Part shown: piece after piece, positions 52,246 through 61,344 of the stretch
Position numbering within the stretch: position 1 is the stretch's first letter
Layout of the letters: each line of letters starts with the position of its first letter
Assembly: GCA_023665425.1 (NCBI GenBank)
Contig: JAMPDX010000006.1
Span: 1 to 64,000 of the forward strand
Direction of reading: 5' to 3'
From: Muribaculaceae bacterium
GTDB lineage: Bacteria; Bacteroidota; Bacteroidia; Bacteroidales; Muribaculaceae
DNA: 64,000 nucleotides
Translations under genes and position numbers: made by a program
The notes under the pieces: generated by a model
Seen by the model: only the letters and a program-made list of their open reading frames with translations
What the model was told of the DNA's origin: nothing
Databases searched by the model: none

Positions 52246-53508
52246 TTATTCTTTGAACTTCTTCATGATGAGGCAGGCATTGTGACCACCGAAGCCAAAT
52301 GTATTGGACAGGGCAGCGTTGACAGTGCGCTTCTGCGGCTCGTTGAAGGTGAAGTTCATGTTATAGTCAACCTCGGGATCATTGTCACCCTCTACGTGGT
52401 TGATTGTCGGGGGGATAATATCATCGGTGATAGCCTTCACGCAGAAGAGAGCTTCGAGGGCTCCTGCAGCACCTAACAGGTGGCCGGTCATAGACTTTGT
52501 GGAGCTGAGGTTCATCTTATAAGCGTGGTCGCCAAATACCTTCTTGATAGCCTTAGCCTCGGAGATGTCACCCACGGGTGTTGATGTGCCGTGCAGGTTG
52601 ATATAGTCGATATCCTCGGGCTTCATGCCGGCATCCTTAAGGGCACCTTCCATCACGAGGCAAGCGCCGAGACCTTCAGGGTGAGTGGCAGTGATGTGGT
52701 AAGCATCAGCGCTCAGGCCACCACCTACTACCTCGGCATATATTTTAGCACCGCGAGCCTTGGCGTGCTCGTATTCTTCAAGCACGAGAGCAGCGGCACC
52801 TTCACCGATTACGAAGCCATCGCGAGAGCCTGAGAAGGGGCGAGATGCTGTGGCAGGGTCATCGTTGCGAGTTGAGAGGGCACGCATAGAGTTGAAGCCG
52901 CCCACGCCTGCGGGATAGATGGCAGCCTCGGCACCACCGGCTACGATAGCATCGGCATATCCAAGACGAATATAATTAAACGCGTCAACCAGTGCATTGT
53001 TAGAAGAAGCGCAAGCTGAGACAGTGCCGAAGTTCGGACCGCGGAACTCATGCTCGATAGAGATGTGGCCGGCCGCAATGTCAGCAATCATCTTCGGGAT
53101 AAAGAATGGGTTATATTTGGGTCCTTTATCTTCGTTCTTGGCATAATATCCGGCCTCTTCTTCAAAGGTATGCAGACCGCCGATACCGGCAGCAAAGATT
53201 ACACCTACGCGGTTTTTGTCTATACCCTCGCCTTCGAGGTTGGCATCAGCTATAGCTTCGTCGGCAGCTACCATGGCATACATGGCATAGAGGTCGAGCT
53301 GGCGAGCCTTTTTACGGTCGAAATGGGCTGCCGGGTCAAAATCTTTTACTTCGCATGCAAACTGAGTCTTGAACAGAGTGGCGTCGAAGTGAGTGATGGG
53401 GCCTGCACCGCTTTTACCTTTCAGAGCGTTCTGCCAGGTCTCCTCGGTGTTGTTGCCTATGGGAGTGAGGGCACCCAGGCCGGTCACTACTACTCTTTTT
53501 AATTCCAT
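52246..53508 (-). CDS. fabF: 3-oxoacyl-ACP synthase II
   Basis: 420 aa. Condensing enzyme that elongates acyl-ACP in fatty-acid synthesis. The Cys-His-His triad is visible: SACASSNNALVDAFNYIRLG (Cys), INLHGTSTPVGDISEAKAI (His) and SSTKSMTGHLLGAAGALEAL (His). The N-terminus is VVVTGLGALTPIGNNTEETW and the C-terminus NTFGFGGHNACLIMKK. It is preceded by acpP on the same strand with a 219-nt gap, the usual acpP-fabF order. Confidence 0.97.
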   Translation of the reverse strand: MELKRVVVTGLGALTPIGNNTEETWQNALKGKSGAGPITHFDATLFKTQFACEVKDFDPAAHFDRKKARQLDLYAMYAMVAADEAIADANLEGEGIDKNRVGVIFAAGIGGLHTFEEEAGYYAKNEDKGPKYNPFFIPKMIADIAAGHISIEHEFRGPNFGTVSACASSNNALVDAFNYIRLGYADAIVAGGAEAAIYPAGVGGFNSMRALSTRNDDPATASRPFSGSRDGFVIGEGAAALVLEEYEHAKARGAKIYAEVVGGGLSADAYHITATHPEGLGACLVMEGALKDAGMKPEDIDYINLHGTSTPVGDISEAKAIKKVFGDHAYKMNLSSTKSMTGHLLGAAGALEALFCVKAITDDIIPPTINHVEGDNDPEVDYNMNFTFNEPQKRTVNAALSNTFGFGGHNACLIMKKFKE

Positions 53509-53727
53509 TATATAGAGTTTGTTAAAATTTTATACGATGGGTCTTGGAGGCAGCAAGTCCGATCAAAGACTCGCTGCTATGGTTTGGCAGCCGCTGCATC
53601 GTAGCAAATTGCTATACCGGAGCATACAGGGCCGGCCTGTGTGGCGACATAATCGCCGGGGATGGATATATGCCGTCAATACAAATGATTTAACATCGGT
53701 GTAAAGGGGCAATCCGCAGAAGTATGA

Positions 53728-53964
53728 TTACTTCTTGTGCTGCTCGATATAAGCGATAGCGTCGCCTACAGTAGTGATCTTGTTAGCCTCCTCTTCGGGG
53801 ATTGTGAGGTCGAATACCTTCTCAAACTCCATGATGAGCTCTACTGTATCGAGTGAGTCGGCACCCAGGTCCTTGCTGAATTCAGCGGTTTCAATTACTT
53901 CGTTCTCGTCAACGCTGAGCTTGTCAACAATGATTTCTTTTACTTTAGATGCTATTTCAGACAT
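53728..53964 (-). CDS. acpP: Acyl carrier protein
   Basis: 78 aa. Carries growing acyl chains on a phosphopantetheine arm. The attachment site [15 protein letters not shown] contains the modified Ser in DSLD; the acidic helices around it ([36 protein letters not shown]) are typical. Transcribed leftward into fabF, so its protein is the substrate carrier for its neighbour. No exact promoter consensus was found upstream; a one-mismatch TTACTTTG lies at 54065-54058. Confidence 0.97.
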   Translation of the reverse strand: MSEIASKVKEIIVDKLSVDENEVIETAEFSKDLGADSLDTVELIMEFEKVFDLTIPEEEANKITTVGDAIAYIEQHKK

Positions 53965-54213
53965 AATCTAAGAATTAATTTATGATTAATATGAATTTAG
54001 TTGCAATATAAGCACGGGAAAAGGTGCCCGCAAGAGCACATATCCGGTTTCAGAGTGCAAAGTAAACACATTTTTTTTAATTACGGAAATTTTTCCGCTA
54101 TAAAATGGCCATTTCGTGCACATTTTTTTCATTCTTGTGCAAAAAACTCTTTTCTCAACCATGCTTTGCTCCCGGATCCCTTACTGGAAATGGGTTGACA
54201 AGCTAATAAAAAC

Positions 54214-54243
54214 AGAGGCGGAGAGCTGATGCTCTTCGCCTCT
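54214..54243 (-). terminator. Terminator of the tRNA-Pro gene
   Basis: AGAGGCGGAGAGC (54214-54226) pairs with GCTCTTCGCCTCT (54231-54243) with one G-T pair and a 4-nt loop. Read on the minus strand it is followed by GTTTTTATTAG. It begins 4 nt after the tRNA 3' end. Confidence 0.85.
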
Positions 54244-54246
54244 ATG

Positions 54247-54319
54247 TCGGGGTTAGGCGACTCGAACGCCCGACCTCTACGTCCCGAACGTAGCGCGCTA
54301 CCAACTGCGCTAAACCCCG
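54247..54319 (-). tRNA. tRNA-Pro (anticodon CGG)
   Basis: The minus strand folds as a full cloverleaf: acceptor CGGGGTT/AACCCCG, D arm GCGC-AGTTGGTA-GCGC, anticodon stem CTACG/CGTAG around loop TTCGGGA (anticodon CGG, reads CCG), T arm with TTCGAGT loop, discriminator A. No CCA is encoded. It has its own promoter at 54362-54392 and its own terminator. A GCAACAAC/GTTGTTGC stem lies in the short leader (54330-54356). Confidence 0.95.
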
Positions 54320-54361
54320 AGTGGTTGGTGCAACAACAAGCACGAGTCGTTGTTGCGACTG

Positions 54362-54392
54362 CAAAGTTACTTCTTTTTCCTCTTATGACAAA
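54362..54392 (-). promoter_or_regulatory. Promoter of the tRNA-Pro gene
   Basis: Reading leftward: TTTG (54392-54389), a 19-bp spacer, TAACTTTG (54369-54362). Exact consensus, 42 bp before the tRNA 5' end. Confidence 0.75.
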
Positions 54393-54451
54393 ATTTTATA
54401 TTCATTTTTTGAGGAAATAAGGATTTTTTACCCGTGGCCGGCAACATTGCG

Positions 54452-56170
54452 TTAGTCCCCGGTTTGCTTTTCGGCTTGCTTGGAGGCTGCTATGTCATTT
54501 GCGGCGACCACAGCTTTTGAAATATGCGAGCATATATGGTCCGCGCCCACAAGCTTGTCTATGCCGGCCTTGTGTAGCACCTCCCGCACATTCTCTTGTA
54601 CTCCCGAGAGCACTACATCAATACCCTCAGACTGCGATGAATTAATAAGTATCTCCAAGTTATGAACTCCGGTGGCATCGATGAAGGGCACTTTGCGCAT
54701 ACGTATGATGCGCACAAGGGGTTTCTCGTGGCGAGCATTTCGCATCACCTCATCAAACTTTGTGGCTACACCAAAGAAGAAGGGCCCGTCTATCTCATAG
54801 ACACTCACTCCCTTGTCCACATGGAGCACCTCATGAGTGGTGAGGTCAGTGCCTTCGGCGGCATCCAGCTGCTCGCCATAGACTCGCACTGTGGTGTTCT
54901 GCATGACGCGCTTCAGGAAGAGCACTATTGCCAGGAGCATACCCATCTCAATCGCAATTGTGAGGTCGAATATTACTGTGAGCAGGAAGGTGACAAGCAA
55001 GACGGATATGTCGCTCTTGGGGTTGCGGAAGATGCCACGTACGGTGCGCCAGCCTGACATATTATATGCGACCACGATGAGCACCGCGGCAAGTGTGGAC
55101 ATAGGCACAAGGTTGATCAACGGCATGAGGAACAGGAATACCAACAGGAGCACCAATGCATGGACAATGCCTGCAACCGGTGTGCGGCCACCATTGGTGA
55201 TGTTAGTCATGGTGCGGGCGATGGCGCCGGTGACAGGGATACCTCCGAAGAAGGGGACAGCAATATTGGCCATACCCTGTCCGATAAGCTCGGTGTTACA
55301 ACCGGTCTTCCCTCCCGTCACGCCATCGGCAACTGTAGCAGACAACAAGCTCTCGATAGCGCCCAATACGGCAATGGTAAAGGCTGAGGGAAGCAGCAGG
55401 CGAATGCTGTCCATATTGATGCCGGGAGAGTGTGGAGCTGGTATGTCTGTGGGCAAATTGCCAAAGCGGGCACCGATAGTCTCTACGCTTGTGAACAGGC
55501 CGGCATGATTTAAAATCCAAACCCCCAAGGTGGTGATAAAGATTGCGATGAGAGGGCCGGGGAGGCGTTTTGAAATGCGAGGTGTCAATATGATTATCAA
55601 CAGAGCCACAACGCCAACAATGAGTGTGGAGAGGTCGATGGTGTTAAAATGTCGGATATAGACACCCCACTTGCTAATGAAGTCACCGGGCACTTTCTCG
55701 GCTATCGTTAGCCCGAAGAAGTCAGGCATCTGAGTGCTGAAAATTGTCAGCGCGATACCGGCGGTAAAGCCCACGACAATCGGGTATGGAATAAATTTGA
55801 TGACTGTGCCCAGTTTAAACACTCCCATTAGTACCAGCAGTGCGCCCGCCAGGAAGGTGGCAATGGCCAATCCTGTAAGTCCGTAAGTGGCAATAATGTT
55901 ATATACGATGACGATAAATGCGCCTGTGGGGCCACCGATTTGTACTGTGTTTCCGCCTAAAGCCGAGACGAGAAATCCACCAATGATGGCGGTTATGAGA
56001 CCAGCTGTAGGGCTCACGCCGGAAGCAATGGCGAATGCGATAGCTAATGGCAATGCTACGATGCCGACCACGATGCCGGCCACAAGGTCTGCTTTAAACT
56101 TATTCAGCGAATAGTGCTTCAAACATTGAATTGAGGCGGGACTATACTGTAATTTCTTGGTAAACTCCAT
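54452..56170 (-). CDS. SulP-family anion transporter with STAS domain
   Basis: 572 aa. About 12-14 transmembrane segments, starting with FKADLVAGIVVGIVALPLAI and including the SLC26/SulP signature GVSPTAGLITAIIGGFLVSA and FIVIVYNIIATYGLTGLAIA. Motif GGIPVTGAIARTMTNITNGG is the characteristic transport region. The C-terminal cytosolic STAS domain is about residues 440-555, with the conserved loop FIDATGVHNLEIL. Transports sulfate, bicarbonate or another anion; the specificity is not visible. A -7-like TAATTTTG at 56278-56271 lies 100 bp before the start but lacks a clear -33 box. Confidence 0.93.
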   Translation of the reverse strand: MEFTKKLQYSPASIQCLKHYSLNKFKADLVAGIVVGIVALPLAIAFAIASGVSPTAGLITAIIGGFLVSALGGNTVQIGGPTGAFIVIVYNIIATYGLTGLAIATFLAGALLVLMGVFKLGTVIKFIPYPIVVGFTAGIALTIFSTQMPDFFGLTIAEKVPGDFISKWGVYIRHFNTIDLSTLIVGVVALLIIILTPRISKRLPGPLIAIFITTLGVWILNHAGLFTSVETIGARFGNLPTDIPAPHSPGINMDSIRLLLPSAFTIAVLGAIESLLSATVADGVTGGKTGCNTELIGQGMANIAVPFFGGIPVTGAIARTMTNITNGGRTPVAGIVHALVLLLVFLFLMPLINLVPMSTLAAVLIVVAYNMSGWRTVRGIFRNPKSDISVLLVTFLLTVIFDLTIAIEMGMLLAIVLFLKRVMQNTTVRVYGEQLDAAEGTDLTTHEVLHVDKGVSVYEIDGPFFFGVATKFDEVMRNARHEKPLVRIIRMRKVPFIDATGVHNLEILINSSQSEGIDVVLSGVQENVREVLHKAGIDKLVGADHICSHISKAVVAANDIAASKQAEKQTGD

Positions 56171-56384
56171 ATCTGTTCAGAGTAGGGTTAATTCAATTTT
56201 GGGTTGTCGGTTTTACTGTTTAGCTTGTCGTAAAAAATGTGTTAAAAAGCAGTGTTGTAAAACCGGAGTGCAAAATTAACATATTTTTACGAGACGAATT
56301 TACTCGTGAAGTGTTAATTTGCAGATATGTTCAGGTTAAAAATGTTAAACTATGTTAAAACTGCATTGTTTATCCCTAAATTAT

Positions 56385-56415
56385 TTTGGTGTATTGAAAA
56401 ATAGTCGTAATTTTG
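56385..56415 (+). promoter_or_regulatory. Orphan promoter pointing away from any gene
   Basis: TTTG (56385-56388), a 19-bp spacer, TAATTTTG (56408-56415). Exact consensus on the + strand, while the two surrounding genes (SulP and ubiE) both point left. Confidence 0.75.
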
Positions 56416-56419
56416 CAAT

Positions 56420-56493
56420 GTGTTTTTCATAGTATTAAATTAAGATTAAGGTTTCAGCCGGCTACCTTGTGAAAGGGAGCCGGTTATTTTTTC
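56420..56493 (+). ncRNA. Candidate small intergenic RNA
   Basis: About 74 nt from the predicted start of transcription after the promoter at 56385-56415 to an intrinsic terminator. The terminator stem is AGCCGGCT (56456-56463) with AGCCGGTT (56478-56485) (one G-T pair), extended by CTT/AAG inside the loop, and followed by TTATTTTTTCT. The unstructured 5' half is AT-rich (GTGTTTTTCATAGTATTA). No start codon with a convincing reading frame was seen in it. It does not match a small RNA family known to me. It ends a few bases before repeat copy E. Confidence 0.55.
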
Positions 56494-56498
56494 TCCAC

Positions 56499-56571
56499 AG
56501 TAACCCCGCACATCCACGGCTTCGCCGTCTATGTACGGGGTTACTAATAAATTGGTGTCCGGACGGACACC
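56499..56571. repeat. Intergenic hairpin repeat, copy E
   Basis: Compact copy: AGTAACCCCGCACATCC (56499-56515) with matching TATGTACGGGGTTACT (56530-56545), inner CGGC/GCCG hairpin, then GGTGTCC/GGACACC (56554-56560 with 56565-56571). It lies 66 nt after the leftward ubiE gene. Confidence 0.85.
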
Positions 56572-56637
56572 GGACGCAACGCATCTTTTAGTCCTCGTGG
56601 GTTTGTGTTCCACGAGATTGATTTATAAGTGAGTATG

Positions 56638-57402
56638 TTATTTGGTGGCGGTGTAGATGGCACAGACGCCCGGAAGAAGGGTGTGATGCTGAGCGTGGGT
56701 GTAGCCGGATTCAGACATCAGGACGGTCATGCTTCGGCGTTGCGGGCAGGCGGCGATGCTCTCCGGCAGATAGCTGTATGCGCGCCTGTCTTTGCTGACT
56801 ATGCGGCCAACAAACGGGATAAGGGTGCGTGTATAAAATTTATAGCCGAACCGCATGATGATATTTTGTGGCTCACACAACTCAATGACACATAGTGTGC
56901 CACCCGGCTTCAATACACGAAGCATTTCGCTATATCCTGCTTTTAGGTTTTCGAAATTACGCACTCCGTAAGCTATGGTGATGGCATCGAAGGTGTCATC
57001 GGCGAAAGGGAGGTGGAGTGCATCTGCCTGTTTGAAATCAATGCGGCTTTTAATCTCTGTCGGGAGGGCATGCAATTTCTTCTCTGCCACTGCCAGCATA
57101 CCGCGGCTTAAGTCGGCGCCAATGATATGAGCTTGTGGCAGCTCCTTGGCTAAATGAAAAGTGACATCACCGGTGCCGCATGCCAGGTCCAAGACATTTA
57201 TGTCGGCAGTGTTGGAGGCAAGCCGTTTCTTCAGACCCCTAAGTGCCTTGTTGCGCCACAGACGATGCATGCCAAAGGTCATGGCGGTATTCATGAAATC
57301 ATAAGCGGGAGCAATGGAGTCAAACATTTGCTCCACTTGCTCCCCCTTATTGTCTGTTTCGGAATTATATGGCTTGATATTTTCCGGTGTTTCGACTTTC
57401 AT
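56638..57402 (-). CDS. ubiE: Demethylmenaquinone methyltransferase
   Basis: 254 aa. C-methylates demethylmenaquinone in the last step of menaquinone synthesis (also called menG where ubiquinone is absent, as expected in Bacteroidales). Seen: the N-terminal motif GEQVEQMFDSIAPAYDFMN, SAM-binding NVLDLACGTGDVTFHLAKEL, GADLSRGMLAVAEKKL, FDAITIAYGVRNFENLKAGY and LRVLKPGGTLCVIELCEPQN. All are typical. The start at 57402 sits 14 nt after purC on the same strand, so it is co-transcribed with purC. Confidence 0.95.
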   Translation of the reverse strand: MKVETPENIKPYNSETDNKGEQVEQMFDSIAPAYDFMNTAMTFGMHRLWRNKALRGLKKRLASNTADINVLDLACGTGDVTFHLAKELPQAHIIGADLSRGMLAVAEKKLHALPTEIKSRIDFKQADALHLPFADDTFDAITIAYGVRNFENLKAGYSEMLRVLKPGGTLCVIELCEPQNIIMRFGYKFYTRTLIPFVGRIVSKDRRAYSYLPESIAACPQRRSMTVLMSESGYTHAQHHTLLPGVCAIYTATK

Positions 57403-57416
57403 CTATAAGGTAAGCT

Positions 57417-58364
57417 CTAAAGATTTTTCAGGCACTCGGTGACATTACGCTCAATTCGGGCATTGATGTCAGCCTCATCAGCACCCACAAACTTTTCGCC
57501 GGTGATGTGCTCATAGAGTTCTTTGTATCGGTCGCTGACCTCGTGGCAATACTCATCAGTCATTACCGGTACTTGCTCACCCTCGTGGCCCATGAAGCCA
57601 TTAGCGATAAGCCATTGGCGTACGAACTCCTTGGAAAGCTGACGTTGAGACTCCCCGGCAGCAAAACGTTCCTCATAGCCCTCGGCATAGAAGTAGCGTG
57701 AGGAGTCGGGAGTATGGATCTCATCAATAAGGATAACCTCGCCATTGTGCTTGCCAAACTCATATTTGGTGTCAACTAGTATCAGGCCACGAGAAGCAGC
57801 CATCTCAGTGCCACGCTCAAAGATAGCAAGCGCGTATTGCTCCATCTTGTCATAATCCTCTCGGCTTACCAGGCCACGAGAGATGATTTCCTCACGAGAG
57901 ATATTGGCATCATGACCTTCATCCTCTTTGGTAGTGGGGGTAACGATGGGGTGGGGCAGCTTCTGGTTTTCGCGCAAACCGTCGGGCAGCTTCACGCCGC
58001 AAATCTCGCGAGCCCCGGCGGCATATTCACGCCAGGCAGAGCCGGCGAGGTAACCGCGCACTATCATCTCAACCTTGAACGGTTCGCATCGCAGGCCTAC
58101 AGTGACCATGGGGTCCGGGACAGCCACTTTCCAGTTGGGGCATATATCAAGAGTAGCATCGAGAAATTGAGCTGCTATCTGGTTGAGTACCTGGCCCTTG
58201 AAGGGTATACCCTTAGGCAGTATGACATCAAAAGCTGAGATGCGGTCAGTAGCTACCATCACCAGATACTTATCATTGATATTGTACACATCACGCACTT
58301 TGCCGTGATAAAGGCTCTTTTGGCCGTCGAATTTGAAATCCGTGAAAGTTAAGGAATTTGCCAT
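57417..58364 (-). CDS. purC: Phosphoribosylaminoimidazole-succinocarboxamide synthase
   Basis: 315 aa. Joins CAIR and aspartate to SAICAR in purine synthesis. Seen: [79 protein letters not shown] and [20 protein letters not shown]. It is the longer form seen in Bacteroidetes and eukaryotes rather than the short E. coli type. Promoter at 58388-58419; first gene of a unit with ubiE. Confidence 0.96.
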   Translation of the reverse strand: MANSLTFTDFKFDGQKSLYHGKVRDVYNINDKYLVMVATDRISAFDVILPKGIPFKGQVLNQIAAQFLDATLDICPNWKVAVPDPMVTVGLRCEPFKVEMIVRGYLAGSAWREYAAGAREICGVKLPDGLRENQKLPHPIVTPTTKEDEGHDANISREEIISRGLVSREDYDKMEQYALAIFERGTEMAASRGLILVDTKYEFGKHNGEVILIDEIHTPDSSRYFYAEGYEERFAAGESQRQLSKEFVRQWLIANGFMGHEGEQVPVMTDEYCHEVSDRYKELYEHITGEKFVGADEADINARIERNVTECLKNL

Positions 58365-58387
58365 AACGATAATTGAATATTACGCTG

Positions 58388-58419
58388 CAAAATTACAAAA
58401 TAAAACGTAATTCTGCAAC
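58388..58419 (-). promoter_or_regulatory. Promoter of purC-ubiE
   Basis: Reading leftward: GTTG (58419-58416; a variant of TTTG), a 20-bp spacer, TAATTTTG (58395-58388). Leader about 17 nt. Confidence 0.7.
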
Positions 58420-58446
58420 TGACAGTTTCAGAGCTGTGTGGTGAGA

Positions 58447-58836
58447 CTATTTCTTGCAGCAATCGGGAGTGGGAGTCTCGCATCCCTGCTCGGCCTTGGC
58501 CCCACCGCAACATGCGCCGGCTGCCTTGGTGCATGCCTCTTCAGTGGTCGGGTCGCAAACTACCGGAGTGGCCTCATAGCCGATTTTATCGAGCGCAGTG
58601 ACGAGCTTCTCGGGGGTAGTCTTGTCAGCATCGTATGTGATGGTTATCTCCTGTGCCTTGAGGTCAGTGCGGATATCTTTGACACCCTTCTCAAATCGGA
58701 GGTTACCCTTGATTTTATTCTCACAATTTTGGCAGCTCATTGGCGGATTGGGAGTGAACACAATAGTCTGCAAATCTTTGGCGCAGAGGCTTGTCACACT
58801 GAGAAGCAAGGCTGCGAGTAGTAATTTAATTTTCAT
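58447..58836 (-). CDS. Secreted heavy-metal-associated (HMA) domain protein
   Basis: 129 aa. A signal peptide (MKIKLLLAALLLSVTSLCA) is followed by one HMA fold (VFTPNPPMSCQNCENKIKG ... TPEKLVTALDKIGYEATPV) with a CxxC metal site in MSCQNC. The tail is unusually cysteine rich (CTKAAGACCGGAKAEQGCET, PDCCKK), giving 7 cysteines after the fold; it may bind additional metal ions. Probably a periplasmic copper or mercury carrier. It lies 44 nt after the TonB receptor on the same strand, and the pair is the most direct clue to the receptor's substrate. Confidence 0.85.
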   Translation of the reverse strand: MKIKLLLAALLLSVTSLCAKDLQTIVFTPNPPMSCQNCENKIKGNLRFEKGVKDIRTDLKAQEITITYDADKTTPEKLVTALDKIGYEATPVVCDPTTEEACTKAAGACCGGAKAEQGCETPTPDCCKK

Positions 58837-58880
58837 GTTGATATAATTTTATTGTACAATTGTCAAAATTTACTTTGTGG

Positions 58881-60923
58881 CTATAACTTGCCGAAATTGA
58901 AGCGGATGCCGGCATAAGCCATGGCGCCGTGTATCGGACCCCACACCATTGTGGGCTCAAATCCGGCGCTCCATGGGTCGGAGGCATTGATGATGGGGTT
59001 CTTCTGGCGGAAGTTAGTAAGATTCTCGCCGCCAATATATACCGAAAAGTGGCGGAACCAGCGGGTGATCTGAGCATTCAGTTGGAAATAAGCCGGGAAA
59101 CGTCGTGGCCAAGAAAGCTCGCCGTCAGTCGTTGTATAGGGAGTGGGCATGCGTCCCGGACCATTGAGTTGGCATGTGACATCAAACTGCCATATATTCA
59201 TGGGGGTGGAATAAGACAGAGTGAGCAGCGCCTTGTATCTGTTGGTGAGAGGCTTCTCGCGGCGAACACCGTCAGCGTATGTGGTCTTGACATCATTAAA
59301 GCGGTAGGCCGCCATTACGTCAAAGCCACTGAAGAATGTGTAGGAGGCGTCTATCTGGAATGTGTGGCTATAGCTCAGACCCGGAGTGGAATACACGGCC
59401 ACTTCATACGGTGTGCTGTCATAGTCCACCACGGTCTGTGAACCAAAACGGGTGTAATAATACTCCACATTAACCTTCACATCCTGTACTCCAACCGGGA
59501 TATTTATGGCTGAGCTGGCGCCGAAGTTCCATGCCTTTTCCTGGTCAAGATTGCCGATGACAAAATTTCTGCCGGAGGCTAACAGGTAGTTGAACTCAGC
59601 CAAGGGATGAGGTGTGCGGTAACCTTGGCCGGCAGACAGACGAAGGCTCAAGATGTGCAAGGGGGCATACTTGATATGAAATCGGGGTGTGAAGAAAGAG
59701 CCAAAGATGCTCGAGTGGTCATAACGCAGACCGGCCATGGCGGTGAGCACATTATCCCATTTGTAGGTGTACTGTGCATACACACCAGGAGTAGTCTCCC
59801 GCTCTTTAAGCTGTTTTGCCGGGGATAATGGATCAGCTCCATGCTCATCACTGTAATGCTGCCCCAGGTAGTCATAATTCACCGAGGCACCGGCAGCCAG
59901 ATTGTGGCGCTCATCAAAGTCATGCTCAAAAAGGAGCTGCCCATACACAGACTTCTCATTTACGTCATACGAGTTGAGCCCGTAGACAGCATCAAGCTTA
60001 TGCATCGATGTATTGGCCATGAGTGCTATATTGGTGTTGTGCTCGCGGTTGAGGACAAACGCATGCTTCATGTAGCCCTCATATCTGTCGGTATTCATAT
60101 CGATGCGAAACCTGTTGGCGCCGTCATGATGACCATGTATCTGGCCTCCGCGAGTATCCTCCTTAAGCAGAGTGAGGCCACCATGAAAGATGTATTTGTC
60201 AGTGAAGAGGTTCCACCTGTTCTGGAAATTATACTGCCGCAGATGAGGCATATCGCTGAAGCCGTCATTGTTGGTGTCATGGTGCCCCCAGCTGTTTTCG
60301 AAGTGTGCCAAAAGCTCAGTGTTCAGCTTATTGGTGATGTGCCAATTGCCGTCGGCGTTTAGCTCCAGCTTGAGGTTTGAGTCGAAGTATGCATTTAGTG
60401 CAACCCCCTCCGGGTCTTGAGGCTTGAGATACTCAATGTCTATCTGACCGGTCATCGCCTCGTAGCCGTTTTTCACTGAAGCGACACCCTTTGACACCTG
60501 AATACTTTTCATCCATGGCCCCGGCACATATCGCAGAGCGTATGGGGATGCGGCGCCACGAAAGGCCGGCATATTTTCGGTGAGCAGCTGCACGTATGTG
60601 CCGGGCAGTCCCAGCAACTTAATTTGCCGAGCGCCGGTGGTGGCATCTGAATAACTGACATCTACCGATGGTGATGTTGTGAAGCTCTCACCCAGATTGC
60701 AGCATGCAGCCTTGAAGAGCTCGGTCTTGCCAAGCAGCTCGCCATTGATGGCACCATGCAGGCGCCTGGATGACCGGCTACCGGAGACAACGACGTCATC
60801 CAGTAGGGTGGAAGTTGAGTCCGGCTCAAACTCCGGCTCCAATGTGGATGTCAGCTCCTGAGCTAATGCGCCCATAGGGGCCAAGGTTGCTATCATGGCA
60901 ATATGTCGAAAGCGTCTCATCAT
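58881..60923 (-). CDS. TonB-dependent outer membrane receptor, probable metal uptake
   Basis: 680 aa. A signal peptide (MMRRFRHIAMIATLAPMGAL) precedes the plug domain (CNLGESFTTSPSVDVSYSDA, TGARQIKLLGLPGTYVQLLT, GPWMKSIQVSKGVASVKNGY) and a roughly 500-residue beta barrel ending with a terminal aromatic strand (GAMAYAGIRFNFGKL). The segment between the signal and the plug is short, without the carboxypeptidase-like domain of SusC proteins. The pattern CCNLGESF ... VDVSYSDA matches the subfamily found next to HMA proteins and thought to take up copper or other metals. The HMA gene follows. The leader of about 240 nt is structured. Confidence 0.88.
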   Translation of the reverse strand: MMRRFRHIAMIATLAPMGALAQELTSTLEPEFEPDSTSTLLDDVVVSGSRSSRRLHGAINGELLGKTELFKAACCNLGESFTTSPSVDVSYSDATTGARQIKLLGLPGTYVQLLTENMPAFRGAASPYALRYVPGPWMKSIQVSKGVASVKNGYEAMTGQIDIEYLKPQDPEGVALNAYFDSNLKLELNADGNWHITNKLNTELLAHFENSWGHHDTNNDGFSDMPHLRQYNFQNRWNLFTDKYIFHGGLTLLKEDTRGGQIHGHHDGANRFRIDMNTDRYEGYMKHAFVLNREHNTNIALMANTSMHKLDAVYGLNSYDVNEKSVYGQLLFEHDFDERHNLAAGASVNYDYLGQHYSDEHGADPLSPAKQLKERETTPGVYAQYTYKWDNVLTAMAGLRYDHSSIFGSFFTPRFHIKYAPLHILSLRLSAGQGYRTPHPLAEFNYLLASGRNFVIGNLDQEKAWNFGASSAINIPVGVQDVKVNVEYYYTRFGSQTVVDYDSTPYEVAVYSTPGLSYSHTFQIDASYTFFSGFDVMAAYRFNDVKTTYADGVRREKPLTNRYKALLTLSYSTPMNIWQFDVTCQLNGPGRMPTPYTTTDGELSWPRRFPAYFQLNAQITRWFRHFSVYIGGENLTNFRQKNPIINASDPWSAGFEPTMVWGPIHGAMAYAGIRFNFGKL

Positions 60924-61344
60924 GTATTATGAACGCACACGGGGCATGAAAAATTGTTTGAAATCCTGACAATTTCAAATGTTTATAGTGGAAATGTGGT
61001 ATGAAAAACAGAGAGTTCGGTGCCTCACGGCTCCAAACCCTCTACTTGCACTCTATTTACGGGGTGAGAGTGCCTACAACACATATAACATTCTATTTCA
61101 CTTGTGCCGGGGAGGGCTGTCATGCTCTCACTCCGGCGGAGCTATCATTCACATAAATCACTCAAAATTACAACAGTCAAAAACATTCAATTTTTTAATC
61201 ATCACTTAAAATTTCACGATGCAGATTATTTGTGGTACCATGACGGGGGGTCAGACCCGTCATGGTTTGGATAGAGTTGGAAGAGTTGTCTCTTATTCGC
61301 CTCTTATGGCAAAGTCCATGCGGAGAGATGATGTGGCTAATAAG
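60924..61344 (-). other. Leader and gap before the TonB receptor
   Basis: 421 bp. Read leftward it has a -7 box TAATTTTG (61170-61163) without a clear -33 box. It then has a leader of about 235 nt containing several hairpins: GCACTCT/AGAGTGC, and GTTTGG/CCGAAC enclosing GCC/GGC. It does not match the cobalamin, TPP, FMN or SAM riboswitch consensus that I can recall. The right end has a perfect 10-bp stem CCATGACGGG/CCCGTCATGG (about 61238-61265), the likely terminator of the gene ending at 61345. Confidence 0.5.

Noticed and set aside
60924..61200. Cobalamin or TPP riboswitch before the TonB receptor
   Set aside because: Neither the cobalamin box nor the TPP core motif could be found on either strand; kept only as an unassigned structured leader.
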